Shown piece by piece: positions 42,584 through 51,696 of a stretch of 64,000 bases of DNA (its first letter is position 1; each line of letters starts with the position of its first letter). Where the stretch lies: contig NZ_KB899097.1 in NCBI RefSeq assembly GCF_000378045.1, positions 108,642 through 172,641 of the forward strand, in the 5' to 3' direction. Origin of the DNA: Marinobacterium rhizophilum DSM 18822. Lineage in GTDB: Bacteria; Pseudomonadota; Gammaproteobacteria; Pseudomonadales; Balneatricaceae. The notes below the pieces were generated by a model. That model had not been told where the DNA came from. It made no database searches and was given only the letters and a program-made list of their open reading frames with translations. The position numbers and the translations under genes are program-made.

Positions 42584-42761
42584 CATCTTCACTCATCAAT
42601 CGACTGTCGGTATTAAGCACTACAACCTGATGTTGTGAGAACAGGCTTTCCACACCCTCTACGGACAGAGCCACCCCGGTTGTAATGTGCTTTTGCTTTA
42701 ATTTTCCGGCAACTTCTTGGCCGCCGGTAAAATCATCAGCCAGAACAAGGTATTTTTTCAT
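42567..42761 (-). pseudogene. Four-carbon acid sugar kinase-like N-terminal fragment
   Basis: MKKYLVLADDFTGGQEVAGK at the start, behind GGGAGAGG, is the characteristic N-terminus of the DUF1537/four-carbon acid sugar kinase family (OtnK/DtnK). About 60 residues remain before the sequence meets the IS110 fragment and stops. The family phosphorylates C4 acid sugars; nothing else of that pathway is left here. Confidence 0.7.
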
Positions 42762-43214
42762 CTCCTCTCCCAACTGTAAAAGCAAACGCTGCGCCAACAT
42801 AAAAACTTATTATTTAACAAAAATTTATATAAACAAACCATTAAACACAGACAGGGAATGGTGAATTATTTTTCAGTCAGTAGTGAAATTTACCCCTGAC
42901 AAGAGCGCCTTTGCCTTTGGTATCACGGATGACAAGCAAAGGATCGGACGTTGACGGTCGCTTACTGGACTAAAGATGACTGAAGGAGTTTATGACCTGT
43001 ACGTGGCCGGCCTATTAGCTTCGCTCACCCCGATGGGCAGCACAAAAGTACGTTCAGGCGAAGCCCGTAAGACGAACGTTAATGCTGTGATTACAACGCG
43101 GGCAGTTTTCATCAGTCTGCAAAAGCTGCACTTCCCTGTGCCGCAATAGCGACGGGTACCGGCAAGGACCTGCCCACAGCCAGCCAGTTCAGGCCAGCCC
43201 CTGCGCAAGCACTG
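42762..43214. other. AT-rich upstream region and unassigned sequence
   Basis: The first 150 bases are AT-rich and probably held the promoter of the lost kinase gene. The rest shows no convincing coding sequence on either strand. Confidence 0.4.
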
Positions 43215-43641
43215 GAAACAGAATCAGCAGTAGCCGAACGATAAGATTGCGTTCAAAGACGAGGTAGTCGCGCAGTTCGAATAGTTTATCCTTCGGCGCG
43301 TCACTGGGCGTGTACTTGTGCTTGGGATAGTACGGAAACTTGTCCGCCAAGCGATTTGATCTTGCCCAGTAGCCCTGCACCGCGGCGGTGACATCGTCGC
43401 CGCAGTTCATCACCGCCTCGTAACTCTGCGTGGCCTCGGTCAGTATCTAGGAGGGATAAAACTCGACCTCGATTCAACCGTCGAAGGCGTCTTCGAGGGA
43501 TTTGCCCCACGTCTCGAAGGCGGCACGCCGAAACTCTGCGGCCAGAAGTGGACGAAACGCAGGTTTTAATCCGCGGCCTGGGCCGGCGAACGGCAGCAGG
43601 CCGATGAGGGCGGAAGCAGCGAGACGGGTCAGCTTTTTCAT
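43215..43641 (-). pseudogene. Chimeric remnant: DctP-type TRAP receptor fused to a ligI fragment
   Basis: From the ATG at 43639-43641 the minus strand encodes a signal peptide (KKLTRLAASALIGLLPFAGP) and, after frameshifts and in-frame stops, LRFVHFWPQSFGVP, AFETWGKSLEDAFDG, IEVEFYPS and ILTEATQSYEAV, all typical of DctP-family receptors. Without a gap the frame continues as ADKFPYYPKHKYTPSDAPKD and KLFELRDYLVFERN, nearly the same as residues of LigI at 45069-45941. The two parts were joined by a deletion. Neither is functional. Confidence 0.75.
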
Positions 43642-43810
43642 GTAAATCATATAACTGTTGTGTCAGCCAGGGTTGGAATCCCGCACCCCCTCCCGCGAGC
43701 CGTTACCGCTCGACTCTCGCTTGCGGGTGGTTCAGGTACTTCAACGCGATCCATTCAAACCTCTGCGAGCACCGGCCGACCCGGGTCCATTGCTGACACT
43801 CGGGGTATTC

Positions 43811-43842
43811 GTAAACCGGCAGCTTGCGAACTGCCGGTTTTC
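43811..43842 (-). terminator. Terminator of the lig operon
   Basis: AAACCGGCAG and CTGCCGGTTT form a perfect 10-base stem with an 8-base loop, 20 bases after the ligB stop. The T residues of the arm and the adjacent TTT fit an intrinsic terminator. Confidence 0.75.
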
Positions 43843-43860
43843 TAGCGTTCCCCCTGCTGC

Positions 43861-44700
43861 TTACTCGGGCAGCAGCAACTGGGTACCGGCGCCGGTATTC
43901 GAGATCGGCGCCACGTAGTTGCGGTGCACCTCGCGAACGTTGCCGAGCATGCAGCCGCGCATCGCGAGCCACATGTTCAGCTCGACCCCCTGGGCACCGG
44001 CAATCTCGATCAGATCGTCGTTGCTGTATCGGGTCAGCGCCTCCGGATCCGAAACCAGCTTGTCCATGCACTCGTTATCGAAGTCGGCATTGATGATGCC
44101 GGCACGCTCACCGTCGAGCTGGTGGGACAGTCCGCCGGTACCGAATACCACTACCTTCTGATCGCCCGGGAAGGACTCGACCGCACGGCCGATCGCCTGA
44201 CCCAGCGCATAGCAGCGCGACGGCTTGGGCATCGGGTGACGTTCGCAGTTGATGCAGACCGGGATCACCTTGAGGTGCTGGTAATTGCGGCCCGGGTACA
44301 TCAGCGAAAGCGGCACGGTCAGACCGTGGTCGACCTTGATGTCCTGGCAGACGGTCGGATCGAAGTCGTTCTCAACCAGTTCGTTGACAATATGCCAGGA
44401 CAGCTCGGTCTCGCCGGTCACCGGCGGGATGGTGGCGATGCCCCAGCCCTCGTCGGCGTTCTCGTACTGCGACGCGCAGCCGATGGCGAAGGTCGGTTTC
44501 TTGTCGAGGAACATCTCCAGACCGTGGTCATTGTAGAAGACAATGGCGATGTCAGGCTGCTGCTCGTTTAGCCACTCGCGGATCGGCGGGTAGGCGGCGA
44601 AGAAGTCCTTCCAGTACGGGGTGTCTTCGATGCCACGGTCCATGGCGATACCGATCGCCGGGATGTGGGAGGTGGTGATACCACCGATAATCTTAGCCAT
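43861..44700 (-). CDS. ligB: Protocatechuate 4,5-dioxygenase beta (catalytic) subunit
   Basis: The ATG at 44698-44700 (MAKIIGGITTSHIPAIG) gives 279 residues. Iron ligands are His12, His59 (YNDHG) and Glu240 (GAQGVELNMW); the catalytic base is His193 (GTGGLSHQLDGERAG). Ser267 in the YVAPISN segment corresponds to Ser269 of the Sphingobium enzyme. With LigA it opens protocatechuate between C4 and C5 to give 4-carboxy-2-hydroxymuconate-6-semialdehyde. It is the last gene of the operon ligJ-K-U-I-A-B and overlaps ligA by eight bases. Confidence 0.93.
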   Translation of the reverse strand: MAKIIGGITTSHIPAIGIAMDRGIEDTPYWKDFFAAYPPIREWLNEQQPDIAIVFYNDHGLEMFLDKKPTFAIGCASQYENADEGWGIATIPPVTGETELSWHIVNELVENDFDPTVCQDIKVDHGLTVPLSLMYPGRNYQHLKVIPVCINCERHPMPKPSRCYALGQAIGRAVESFPGDQKVVVFGTGGLSHQLDGERAGIINADFDNECMDKLVSDPEALTRYSNDDLIEIAGAQGVELNMWLAMRGCMLGNVREVHRNYVAPISNTGAGTQLLLPE

Positions 44701-45052
44701 TGCTCTTACCTCTCCCCTGGCTGTCCAGGTATGCCTTGAACTCTTCGGTTGTGCGACCGGTCTGCAGACCGCCCACATCCTGCACGTTCAGGCCGAGAAC
44801 GCCGGCGAACTTGGCCAGGTAGTAGATGCTGCCACCTTCGCGCTGCAGCGCCAGAATATCGCGTTTGAGGATCGCTTCCTTCTGCTCCGGTGTCAGACCG
44901 AACTTGTCGCAGTAGGCCGCCTCGTCCTTCTTGAATTCCTCACGCCCTTCAGCGCCGTTGAAGGAGTAGCACATCTTGTTAAGAGCGTAGCCCTTGGTCG
45001 CCATGGGACCATCAAACTTGATGGTACCCCAGGTTTCTTTTTTCTCGGTCAT
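44693..45052 (-). CDS. ligA: Protocatechuate 4,5-dioxygenase alpha (small) subunit
   Basis: The 119-residue protein has the LigA core TKGYALNKMCYSFNGAEGRE, FGLTPEQKEAILKRD and GGSIYYLAKFAGVLGL. LigA caps the active site of LigB in the alpha2-beta2 enzyme. The gene starts after GGAGACCTCCC, 16 bases downstream of ligI, and its end overlaps ligB, which fits equal synthesis of both subunits. It is more typical of protocatechuate enzymes than the copy at 19624-19980. Confidence 0.92.
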   Translation of the reverse strand: MTEKKETWGTIKFDGPMATKGYALNKMCYSFNGAEGREEFKKDEAAYCDKFGLTPEQKEAILKRDILALQREGGSIYYLAKFAGVLGLNVQDVGGLQTGRTTEEFKAYLDSQGRGKSNG

Positions 45053-45068
45053 CGGGAGGTCTCCTCTC

Positions 45069-45941
45069 TCAGGACCAGTAAAGCCGCATCGGGTTGTCTA
45101 CCAGCAGCTTCTGCTGCAGCTCGGCAGTCGGTGCGATCTGCGGAATAACATCCACCAGCTTGCCGTCGTCCGGCACATGCGACTTCATGTTCGGGTGCGG
45201 CCAGTCTGTACCCCAGAGCACGCGGTCCGGGAACTGCTCGACCAGGGTGCGGGCGAAAGGCACCACGTCGCTGTAATCCGGCGGCGTCAGGGTCAGGCGT
45301 TCGGGGCAGGACACCTTGGTCCAGACCTTGTCGTTGTCGCGCATCAGCTGGATGAAGCGCTGGAAATCGGGGTGATCGACACCCTTGGCCACGTCCGGAC
45401 GACCCATATGGTCGACCACGATGGTGGTGTTCAGCTCGTTGAGGAACGGGATCAGATCTTCCAGGTCCGGCGCCTCGAAGTAGACCACGATGTGCCAGCC
45501 CAGCGGCTTGATCTTCTCGGCGACCGACAGAAACACCGCTTTCGGGGTGGTGTCGACCAGACGCTTGACGAAGTTGAAACGCACGGCGCGCACGCCCGCC
45601 TTGTCCATCGCCTCGAGTTCCTCGACGGTGATGGCCGGATCCACCACCGCCACGCCGCGGGCCAGGTCACCGGCGCTTTCCAGCGCGTCGATCAGCGCAG
45701 CGTTGTCGGTGCCGTGGCAGGATGCCTGCACGATGACGTTGCGCTCGAAGCCGAGGTAGTCACGCAGCTCGAACAGCTTTTCCTTGGGCGCGTCGCAGGG
45801 CGTGTACTTGCGCTTGGGGTGGTACGGAAACTTGTCCGCCGGACCGAAGACGTGACAGTGCGCATCGACCGCACCGGCCGGCGCCTTGAATTCGGGCTTG
45901 CTGGGGTTCGGATGAAACGGGAGGTAATCGGGATCCATCAT
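45069..45941 (-). CDS. ligI: 2-pyrone-4,6-dicarboxylate hydrolase
   Basis: Starting at the double ATG (MMDPDYLPF) it has 290 residues and the amidohydrolase-2 barrel: His28 and His30 in VDAHCHVFGPADKF, RFNFVKRLVD, VVDHMGRPDV and WGTDWPHPN with the conserved Asp. LigI opens the lactone PDC to 4-oxalomesaconate and is known to do so without a metal. Gene order between ligU and ligA and a gap of 16 bases on each side fix its role. A fragment of a second ligI lies in the pseudogene at 43215-43641. Confidence 0.93.
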   Translation of the reverse strand: MMDPDYLPFHPNPSKPEFKAPAGAVDAHCHVFGPADKFPYHPKRKYTPCDAPKEKLFELRDYLGFERNVIVQASCHGTDNAALIDALESAGDLARGVAVVDPAITVEELEAMDKAGVRAVRFNFVKRLVDTTPKAVFLSVAEKIKPLGWHIVVYFEAPDLEDLIPFLNELNTTIVVDHMGRPDVAKGVDHPDFQRFIQLMRDNDKVWTKVSCPERLTLTPPDYSDVVPFARTLVEQFPDRVLWGTDWPHPNMKSHVPDDGKLVDVIPQIAPTAELQQKLLVDNPMRLYWS

Positions 45942-45957
45942 TTGCTGCACCACTCTG

Positions 45958-47022
45958 TCAGTTGTTATGGGCGAAGACTTCGCCATCGAACAGTTTGCGC
46001 GCTGTCCGCAGCAGCGCCGCCGGGCCGAGATTGCCGGCCTCGTCAATGTCCAGTATCACGGTCATCTCGCCGATCGGATGCTCCACCGCCAGCGTCTTGC
46101 GCGTGCCTTCGGGAACGCTGGCCACCGCTGCCGCCGGAGAGCCCGGCAGCACCGCCGCCGTCGCGACGCTGACCGCACCCAGCACGCCGATCGAGGCGTG
46201 ACAGCGGTGCGGAATGAAGGTGCGCGTGGACAGGCAGCCACCGTTGCTGGCCGTGCTGACCATGGTCATCTTCGGTACCGACTTCTCGCTGACGTCGCCC
46301 AGGTTCATCAGCGGGCCCGCCTTGAGCCGGATCGACTCGAGCTTCGCCCGCAACCCCGCGTTGGCTTCCAGTTCCTCACGGGTTTCGCCGCCGCTGATAC
46401 CCATATCGCTGGCACGCATGATCACCACCGGCATGCCGTTGTCGATCAGCGTGACCTCGACACCGTCGATCAGATCGACGGTATTGCCGGTCGGCAGCAG
46501 CGCGCCACAGCTGGAGCCGGCGGTATCGGCGAAGGTGATCGGCAACGGCGCGCTGTGACCGGGCACGCCATCAATGCGGGCGTCGCCCACATAGCTGACC
46601 TTGCCGGCCGGCGTGCAGACGCGTGCGGTGGCGATCTGTCCGGTGTTCACCATGAAGATGCGCACCTCGGTCTCGCCATCTTGGGCCGGTACCAGGCCGC
46701 GCTCGATGGCGAAAGGCCCGACACCGGCGAGGATGTTGCCGCAGTTCTGGGCGTCGGTGACGATCGCCTGGTCGACGAACACCTGCAGGAAGAGGTAGTC
46801 GACATCGGCATCGTCACGGCTGGACGGGCTGACCACGGCGACCTTGGAGGTCAGCGGGTCGGCGCCGCCCATGCCGTCGATCTGGCGCGCATCGGGCGAG
46901 CCCATCACGCGCAGCAGAACGGCGTCACGCTCGGCCGTATCGGCGGGCAGATCCGAGGCGAGGAAGTATCCCCCTTTGGAGGTACCGCCGCGCATCCACA
47001 TGCAACGGATGCCGTCAGACAT
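45958..47022 (-). CDS. ligU: 4-oxalomesaconate tautomerase (PrpF family)
   Basis: The 354-residue protein shows PrpF-family features: [20 protein letters not shown] at the N-terminus, [19 protein letters not shown] with the catalytic Cys type residue, and the second half with ASDMGISG and [17 protein letters not shown]. It matches LigU/GalD, which shift the double bond of 4-oxalomesaconate before hydration. Its start overlaps the ligK stop by eight bases. PrpF proteins otherwise act on aconitates, but the surrounding lig genes decide the call. Confidence 0.9.
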   Translation of the reverse strand: MSDGIRCMWMRGGTSKGGYFLASDLPADTAERDAVLLRVMGSPDARQIDGMGGADPLTSKVAVVSPSSRDDADVDYLFLQVFVDQAIVTDAQNCGNILAGVGPFAIERGLVPAQDGETEVRIFMVNTGQIATARVCTPAGKVSYVGDARIDGVPGHSAPLPITFADTAGSSCGALLPTGNTVDLIDGVEVTLIDNGMPVVIMRASDMGISGGETREELEANAGLRAKLESIRLKAGPLMNLGDVSEKSVPKMTMVSTASNGGCLSTRTFIPHRCHASIGVLGAVSVATAAVLPGSPAAAVASVPEGTRKTLAVEHPIGEMTVILDIDEAGNLGPAALLRTARKLFDGEVFAHNN

Positions 47023-47692
47023 ACTTCAGGCCCTTTTCTTTCAGGCGCGGGCGCATGTCATAGATATCCAGGCCCAGTTCGCCGTTGGCCATGCGCACGC
47101 GCTTGGCCTCTTCGCGATCCATGCGTTCCAGCGCCAGTTGCAGCACCTCGGCGGCCTTTTCGCGGCGCACGACCACAACACCGTCGTCGTCGGCGACAAT
47201 AACATCACCCGGATTGACCAGGGCATCGGCGCAGACGATCGGCACGTTTACGGAACCGACGGTCTCCTTGATGGTGCCTTCGGCGAAAACCGCCTTGGAC
47301 CAAACCGGGAAATCCATCTGACGCAGGTCGCGGGTGTCGCGCACGCCACCATCAATGACCAGTCCCACCACGCCACGGGCCTGGGCGGAGGTGGCCAGCA
47401 AGTCGCCGAAGAAACCGTGGTAAGACGGGGATGTCGGTGCGAACACCATCATGTCGCCGGCTTTACACTGCTCGATAGCCACGTGCATCATCCAGTTGTC
47501 GCCCGCCGCGCCGGAGATGGTCACTGCAGAGCCCGCAATACTCTTGTCCATCTGAATCGGGCGCATGTAGTGCGCCAACAGACCCACACGGCCCTGCGCC
47601 TCATGAATGGTGGCAACACCACATTTGGCCAGGCCATCGATCACGGCCTGCTCGGCGCGCTCGATATGCTGTACAACGATGGTCTCTTTCAT
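47015..47692 (-). CDS. ligK: 4-carboxy-4-hydroxy-2-oxoadipate aldolase / oxaloacetate decarboxylase
   Basis: The 225-residue protein belongs to the RraA-like class II aldolases. [31 protein letters not shown] and GGVRDTRDL (with Arg and Asp for pyruvate and metal) are the key blocks; ADDDGVVVV completes the fold. It needs a divalent metal and splits the final intermediate to pyruvate and oxaloacetate. The start follows AAGAGGGGTGAAC. Length and position between ligJ and ligU agree with LigK/GalC. Confidence 0.93.
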   Translation of the reverse strand: MKETIVVQHIERAEQAVIDGLAKCGVATIHEAQGRVGLLAHYMRPIQMDKSIAGSAVTISGAAGDNWMMHVAIEQCKAGDMMVFAPTSPSYHGFFGDLLATSAQARGVVGLVIDGGVRDTRDLRQMDFPVWSKAVFAEGTIKETVGSVNVPIVCADALVNPGDVIVADDDGVVVVRREKAAEVLQLALERMDREEAKRVRMANGELGLDIYDMRPRLKEKGLKYV

Positions 47693-47721
47693 TTCAGTTC
47701 ACCCCTCTTATTTCTGTCGCG

Positions 47722-48729
47722 TCAGACTTTCAAACGGCTGAACACTCGACGGGTGTTGCCTTCGAAGATCTGCTGTTTCTGGCCAGCGCTGAGCGCCTGG
47801 TTGTTGTCGATATAGCGCTTGGTATCGTCGAAATAATGGCCGGTGAGCGGGTCGATGCCCCGCACCGCACCGATCATCTCGGAGGCGAACAGAATGTTTT
47901 CGACCGGAACAATATCCAGCAGCAGATCAATGCCGCGCTGATGGTAAACACAGGTATCGAAATAGATATTGTTCAGCACGCGTTCTTCCAGCTCAAAGCC
48001 CTGATCCAGCGCCAGACCTCGGAATCGCCCCCAATGATAGGGCACAGCGCCACCACCATGGGGAATGATGATCTTCAGCTGCGGGAAATCCTTGAACACG
48101 TCGGACATCATCAGCTGCTGAAAGCCCGTGGTATCAGCACCCAGGTAGTGGGAACCGGTGGTGTGAAAGCAGTCGTTGCAGGCCGCGCTGACGTGCACCA
48201 TGGCCGGAATGTCGTACTCAACCATCTTCTCGTAGATCGGGTAGAAACTGCGATCCGCCAGCGAGGCACCGTTCCAGTGGCCACCGCTGGGGTCCGGGTT
48301 CAGGTTGATGCCGATGAAGCCCATCTGCTCGACGGTACGCACGATCTCCGACACCGACTTGGCCGGATCGACGCCGGGTGACTGCGGCAGCTGGGCCACG
48401 GGCGCGAAATTGCTCGGAAATAGGTCGCAGACACGGCGGATCAGGTCGTTCTGATGCTCTGTCCAGAACTGGCTGGTGTATTCATTTCCGATATGGTGTC
48501 CCATCCAGCTGGCCCGCGGCGAGAAAATGGTGAGATCGGTGCCGCGTTCCTGCTGCAGTCGCAACTGGTTCTTCTCGATGCTTTCGCGGATCTCGTCATC
48601 GCCGATGATCATTTGCCCTTTTTCCCCAATGAAGGCAGGGTCTTCGGCAACGGCGGCCTTCTGCTTGTCGCGATACTCACCGACTTGCGGCGGTGTGGTG
48701 GTGTAGTGGCCATGACAGTCGATAATCAT
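47722..48729 (-). CDS. ligJ: 4-oxalomesaconate hydratase
   Basis: The 335-residue amidohydrolase-2 protein starts MIIDCHGHYTTTPPQ with the metal-type His6 and His8, followed by ASWMGHHIGNEYTSQFW and IIPHGGGAVPYHWGRFRG and ending LFASEMIGAVRGIDP. This is the LigJ subgroup, a zinc-dependent hydratase despite its hydrolase fold. It converts the tautomerised oxalomesaconate to 4-carboxy-4-hydroxy-2-oxoadipate. It is the first gene of the minus-strand lig operon, divergent from the regulator at 48956 with 226 bases between. Confidence 0.92.
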   Translation of the reverse strand: MIIDCHGHYTTTPPQVGEYRDKQKAAVAEDPAFIGEKGQMIIGDDEIRESIEKNQLRLQQERGTDLTIFSPRASWMGHHIGNEYTSQFWTEHQNDLIRRVCDLFPSNFAPVAQLPQSPGVDPAKSVSEIVRTVEQMGFIGINLNPDPSGGHWNGASLADRSFYPIYEKMVEYDIPAMVHVSAACNDCFHTTGSHYLGADTTGFQQLMMSDVFKDFPQLKIIIPHGGGAVPYHWGRFRGLALDQGFELEERVLNNIYFDTCVYHQRGIDLLLDIVPVENILFASEMIGAVRGIDPLTGHYFDDTKRYIDNNQALSAGQKQQIFEGNTRRVFSRLKV

Positions 48730-48955
48730 TGCTAGACTCTCTTTTTTCCGTTCGGTTTATCGTCGCGCCGTACTGCACCCCATGCCCAGTGGCGCTCGGC
48801 GCTTGCGGACCGGATCCGGGGACCGGCGCCAGCGGCGTCTTACATCGTGTAATCAGTATCGACCGACCCGATCGTTTTTGGCCATTTCATTTTGACTGCG
48901 ATGGTATTAGATTTTGATATAGCACCTTCCATCGACAAAAAAACGAGCGAGACCC

Positions 48956-50179
48956 ATGACGTACCCGATCCCCAATTTCAGACACCTGCGGGTGTTTGTT
49001 GAAGTGGCGAAATATCAGAGCATCAGCAAGGCTGCACCGCGGGTCTTCCTGTCTCAGCCGGCGATCACCCAGGCAATTGCAAAACTGGAATCGCTACTCG
49101 AATCGGAGCTGTTCGAACGCCACTCCGACGGCATGTACCCCACCGCCGCCGGCAAGGTATGGTGCAACCGTATCGGGCGCTGCCTGGACTACATCGAACG
49201 GGGTATCCGCGAAGCGCTGAAAAACCGCGCCGGTGGCCGTCCCGCATCGGCCCAGCAGATACTGCCGTTGCTGACCACCACCCAGCTCAAGGCCATGGTG
49301 GCCGTCAGCGGGGCGAAAAACTTCACCCTCGCCAGCCGCAACCTCGGCGTTTCCCAGTCGTCGCTGCACCGTGCCGCCCGGGAGTTAGAGCAGCTGCTGG
49401 CAATACCGCTGTTCGAGAAGACCAGCACCGGCATCAGCACCACCAAGGCATGCCAGGTGCTGGCCCGGGCCACCAAGCTGGCGTTCGCCGAAATCCGACA
49501 GGGCTACTATGAGATCAGCGCCTTGCGGTCACGGGAAGTCGGCCGCATCAATCTCGGCAGCATGCCGCTCGCGCGCACCTCGATTCTGCCGGAGGTGATC
49601 AACCGCTTCAGCGCTCTGCACCCGGATATCGGCATCAACGTGGTCGATGCACCCTACGACGGCCTGCTGCAGCGCCTGCGCGAGGGCGATCTTGATTTTC
49701 TGGTCGGCGCGCTGCGCTTCCCGCCGCCGGTCGACGACATTCTGCAGGAAGAGCTGCTGGCACCGCCGCTGGCAATCGTCGCGCGCAAGGGTCATCCGCT
49801 TGCCACTAGCACGTCCCTCGATATCGACACGCTGGCCGAATACTCCTGGGTGGTGCCGCGCATCGGCACCCCCACCCGCACCTTCTTCGACTCGCTCTTC
49901 GTCGAAAGGGGACAGTCCACACCGCACCGGCTGGTCGAGACCAGTTCGCAAATACTTATCCGCGAACTGCTGCGCGGCAGCGACCGACTGACGATGATAT
50001 CGACTCACCAGATCGAGCACGAACTTCGCCTCGGCGTGCTCTGCGTGTTGCCTTTCTCCCTCAGTCATACGCGTCGACCAATTGGCATTACCCTGCGCCG
50101 AAACTGGCAGCCTACCCCCGCCCAGAATCAGTTTCTCGACATGCTGCGCGCCGCCGCCGGCCGTTATGCCGACCTCTGA
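48956..50179 (+). CDS. LysR-type regulator with two helix-turn-helix domains
   Basis: The 407-residue protein is about 100 longer than a usual LysR because it has two LysR-type DNA-binding domains. The first is at residues 8-67 (QSISKAAPRVFLSQPAITQA), the second at 108-167 (NFTLASRNLGVSQSSLHRAA). A normal effector domain covers about 190-405. It is divergent from the ligJ-K-U-I-A-B operon and upstream of ligC, so control of the protocatechuate 4,5-pathway is likely, with a pathway intermediate as effector. Both domains keep the recognition-helix pattern, so both may bind DNA. Confidence 0.92.
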   Translation: MTYPIPNFRHLRVFVEVAKYQSISKAAPRVFLSQPAITQAIAKLESLLESELFERHSDGMYPTAAGKVWCNRIGRCLDYIERGIREALKNRAGGRPASAQQILPLLTTTQLKAMVAVSGAKNFTLASRNLGVSQSSLHRAARELEQLLAIPLFEKTSTGISTTKACQVLARATKLAFAEIRQGYYEISALRSREVGRINLGSMPLARTSILPEVINRFSALHPDIGINVVDAPYDGLLQRLREGDLDFLVGALRFPPPVDDILQEELLAPPLAIVARKGHPLATSTSLDIDTLAEYSWVVPRIGTPTRTFFDSLFVERGQSTPHRLVETSSQILIRELLRGSDRLTMISTHQIEHELRLGVLCVLPFSLSHTRRPIGITLRRNWQPTPAQNQFLDMLRAAAGRYADL

Positions 50180-50587
50180 TAAAACATAGGACTATGCATA
50201 AATTGAATACCATTAAACCAGATTCAATTATTCAGTCCCGGCCACCGCTGTTACATTGAAACAAGAATTCCGAACCAGCGAATTGATCGGCAATGAAATG
50301 GCCAGCGCCACGACCACTTGGCAGCAGCGCGTAGGTGATCTGCAGCTATGCGGTGATGACACGGACCTGACGATGCAGACAGACAACATTCTGGCGCGGC
50401 TCGGCCGCGCCGCGGGCTGACCCGTTCAGCCTGAACACCCGCCGGTGCAAACAGGCATCGGCACTGACCTTATAAGGGTGCAGCCCGCCCGGGACTGCAC
50501 TATCCATAGCCCCAAGAAGGCACCGGGCACACACCGGACCGGCTCTGCCCCCCGGTCCGGCCCCCGGCAACTAGCAGGAGAAGACAG
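50180..50587 (+). promoter_or_regulatory. Regulatory region of ligC with operator-like repeat and leader hairpin
   Basis: AATTGAAT (50201-50208) and ATTCAATT (50222-50229) form a perfect inverted repeat near the regulator stop. CCGGACCGG and CCGGTCCGG (50534-50560) form a strong hairpin 28 bases before ligC. The region contains no gene that I can support. The repeat may be a regulator site and the hairpin may affect the leader of the ligC message. Confidence 0.45.
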
Positions 50588-51541
50588 ATGAGAGTATGTA
50601 TCGCAGGCGCTTCCGGCGCTTTCGGCATGAAGCATATGGATGCCATCGCCGCTATCGAAGGCGCCGAGGTCTCCTCGGTTGTCGGCACCAAGCTGGATGC
50701 GATTCGCGCCTTTGCCCAAGAGCGCGGCGTCGGCCACTACTGCACCGACCTGGCCGAAGCCCTGGTGCGCGATGACGTCGACGCCGTGATCCTGGCCACG
50801 CCGACCCATCTGCACGCATCCCAGGCCATCCAGTGCCTCGAAGCCGGCAAGCATGTGCAGGTGGAAATCCCGATGGCGGACAACATCGAAGATGCGCGTA
50901 AGCTGGTCGAAACCCAACAGCGCACCGGTCTGGTCGCCATGGCGGGCCACACCCGCCGTTTCAACCCGAGCCACCAGTGGATCCACAACAAGATCATGGC
51001 CGGCGAGCTAAAAGTGCAGCAGATGGACGTGCAGACCTATTTTTTCCGCCGCACCAACAAGAACGCCCTGGGTCAGGCGCGTTCCTGGGCCGACCACCTG
51101 CTGTGGCACCACGCCTGTCACACCGTCGACCTGTTCCAGTACCAGACCGGTGAAACCGCCAGCAAGGTACAGGCGCTGGAAGGCCCGACTCATCCGGAGC
51201 TGGGCATCGCCATGGACATGAGCATCGGCATGAAGGTCCCGAGCGGCGCCATCTGCACCCTGTCGCTGTCGTTCAACAACGACGGTCCGCTGGGCACCTT
51301 CTTCCGTTACATCTGCGACAACGGCACCTACATCGCCCGTTATGACGATCTGTTCGACGGCCACGAGAACAAGATCGACCTGAGTGGCGTGGCCGTATCC
51401 AACAACGGTATCGAACTCCAGGATCGCGAATTCATCGCCGCCATTCGGGAAGGCCGCGAGCCCAACGCCAGCGTCGCCCAGTGCCTGCCGGCGATGGAAA
51501 CGCTGCACCGTCTAGAGCAGTGCCTGCAGGAAGACGCCTGA
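50588..51541 (+). CDS. ligC: 4-carboxy-2-hydroxymuconate-6-semialdehyde dehydrogenase
   Basis: The 317-residue protein is a Gfo/Idh/MocA oxidoreductase with Rossmann motif AGASGAFGMKH at residues 7-17, ATPTHLHASQAIQCLEAGKH and the catalytic region SWADHLLWHHACHTVDLFQY. LigC oxidises the hemiacetal form of the ring-cleavage product to 2-pyrone-4,6-dicarboxylate with NADP or NAD. The start follows AGCAGGAGAAGACAG. It lies on the opposite strand from the other lig genes but supplies the one missing step between LigAB and LigI. Confidence 0.92.
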   Translation: MRVCIAGASGAFGMKHMDAIAAIEGAEVSSVVGTKLDAIRAFAQERGVGHYCTDLAEALVRDDVDAVILATPTHLHASQAIQCLEAGKHVQVEIPMADNIEDARKLVETQQRTGLVAMAGHTRRFNPSHQWIHNKIMAGELKVQQMDVQTYFFRRTNKNALGQARSWADHLLWHHACHTVDLFQYQTGETASKVQALEGPTHPELGIAMDMSIGMKVPSGAICTLSLSFNNDGPLGTFFRYICDNGTYIARYDDLFDGHENKIDLSGVAVSNNGIELQDREFIAAIREGREPNASVAQCLPAMETLHRLEQCLQEDA

Positions 51542-51572
51542 TCAGCACGACCCAGAACGAGGCAGCTCTAGC

Positions 51573-51619
51573 AGCCTGTCGGACTTAACATTGATCTACT
51601 GCGGAAAGCCCGACAGGCT
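51573..51619. repeat. REP-like palindrome after ligC
   Basis: AGCCTGTCGG and CCCGACAGGCT arms enclose about 25 bases; the arms and adjoining GACTTAA/GGAAAG match the element at 29543-29574. It may also end ligC transcription, as TTTT follows in the next bases. Confidence 0.6.
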
Positions 51620-51696
51620 CCTAGGACTGCCTTTTGTATTTTGGCTGGAACGGATGCCTGCTTTATCGTCCGGACACTAAAAGGAGGCCTGACACG

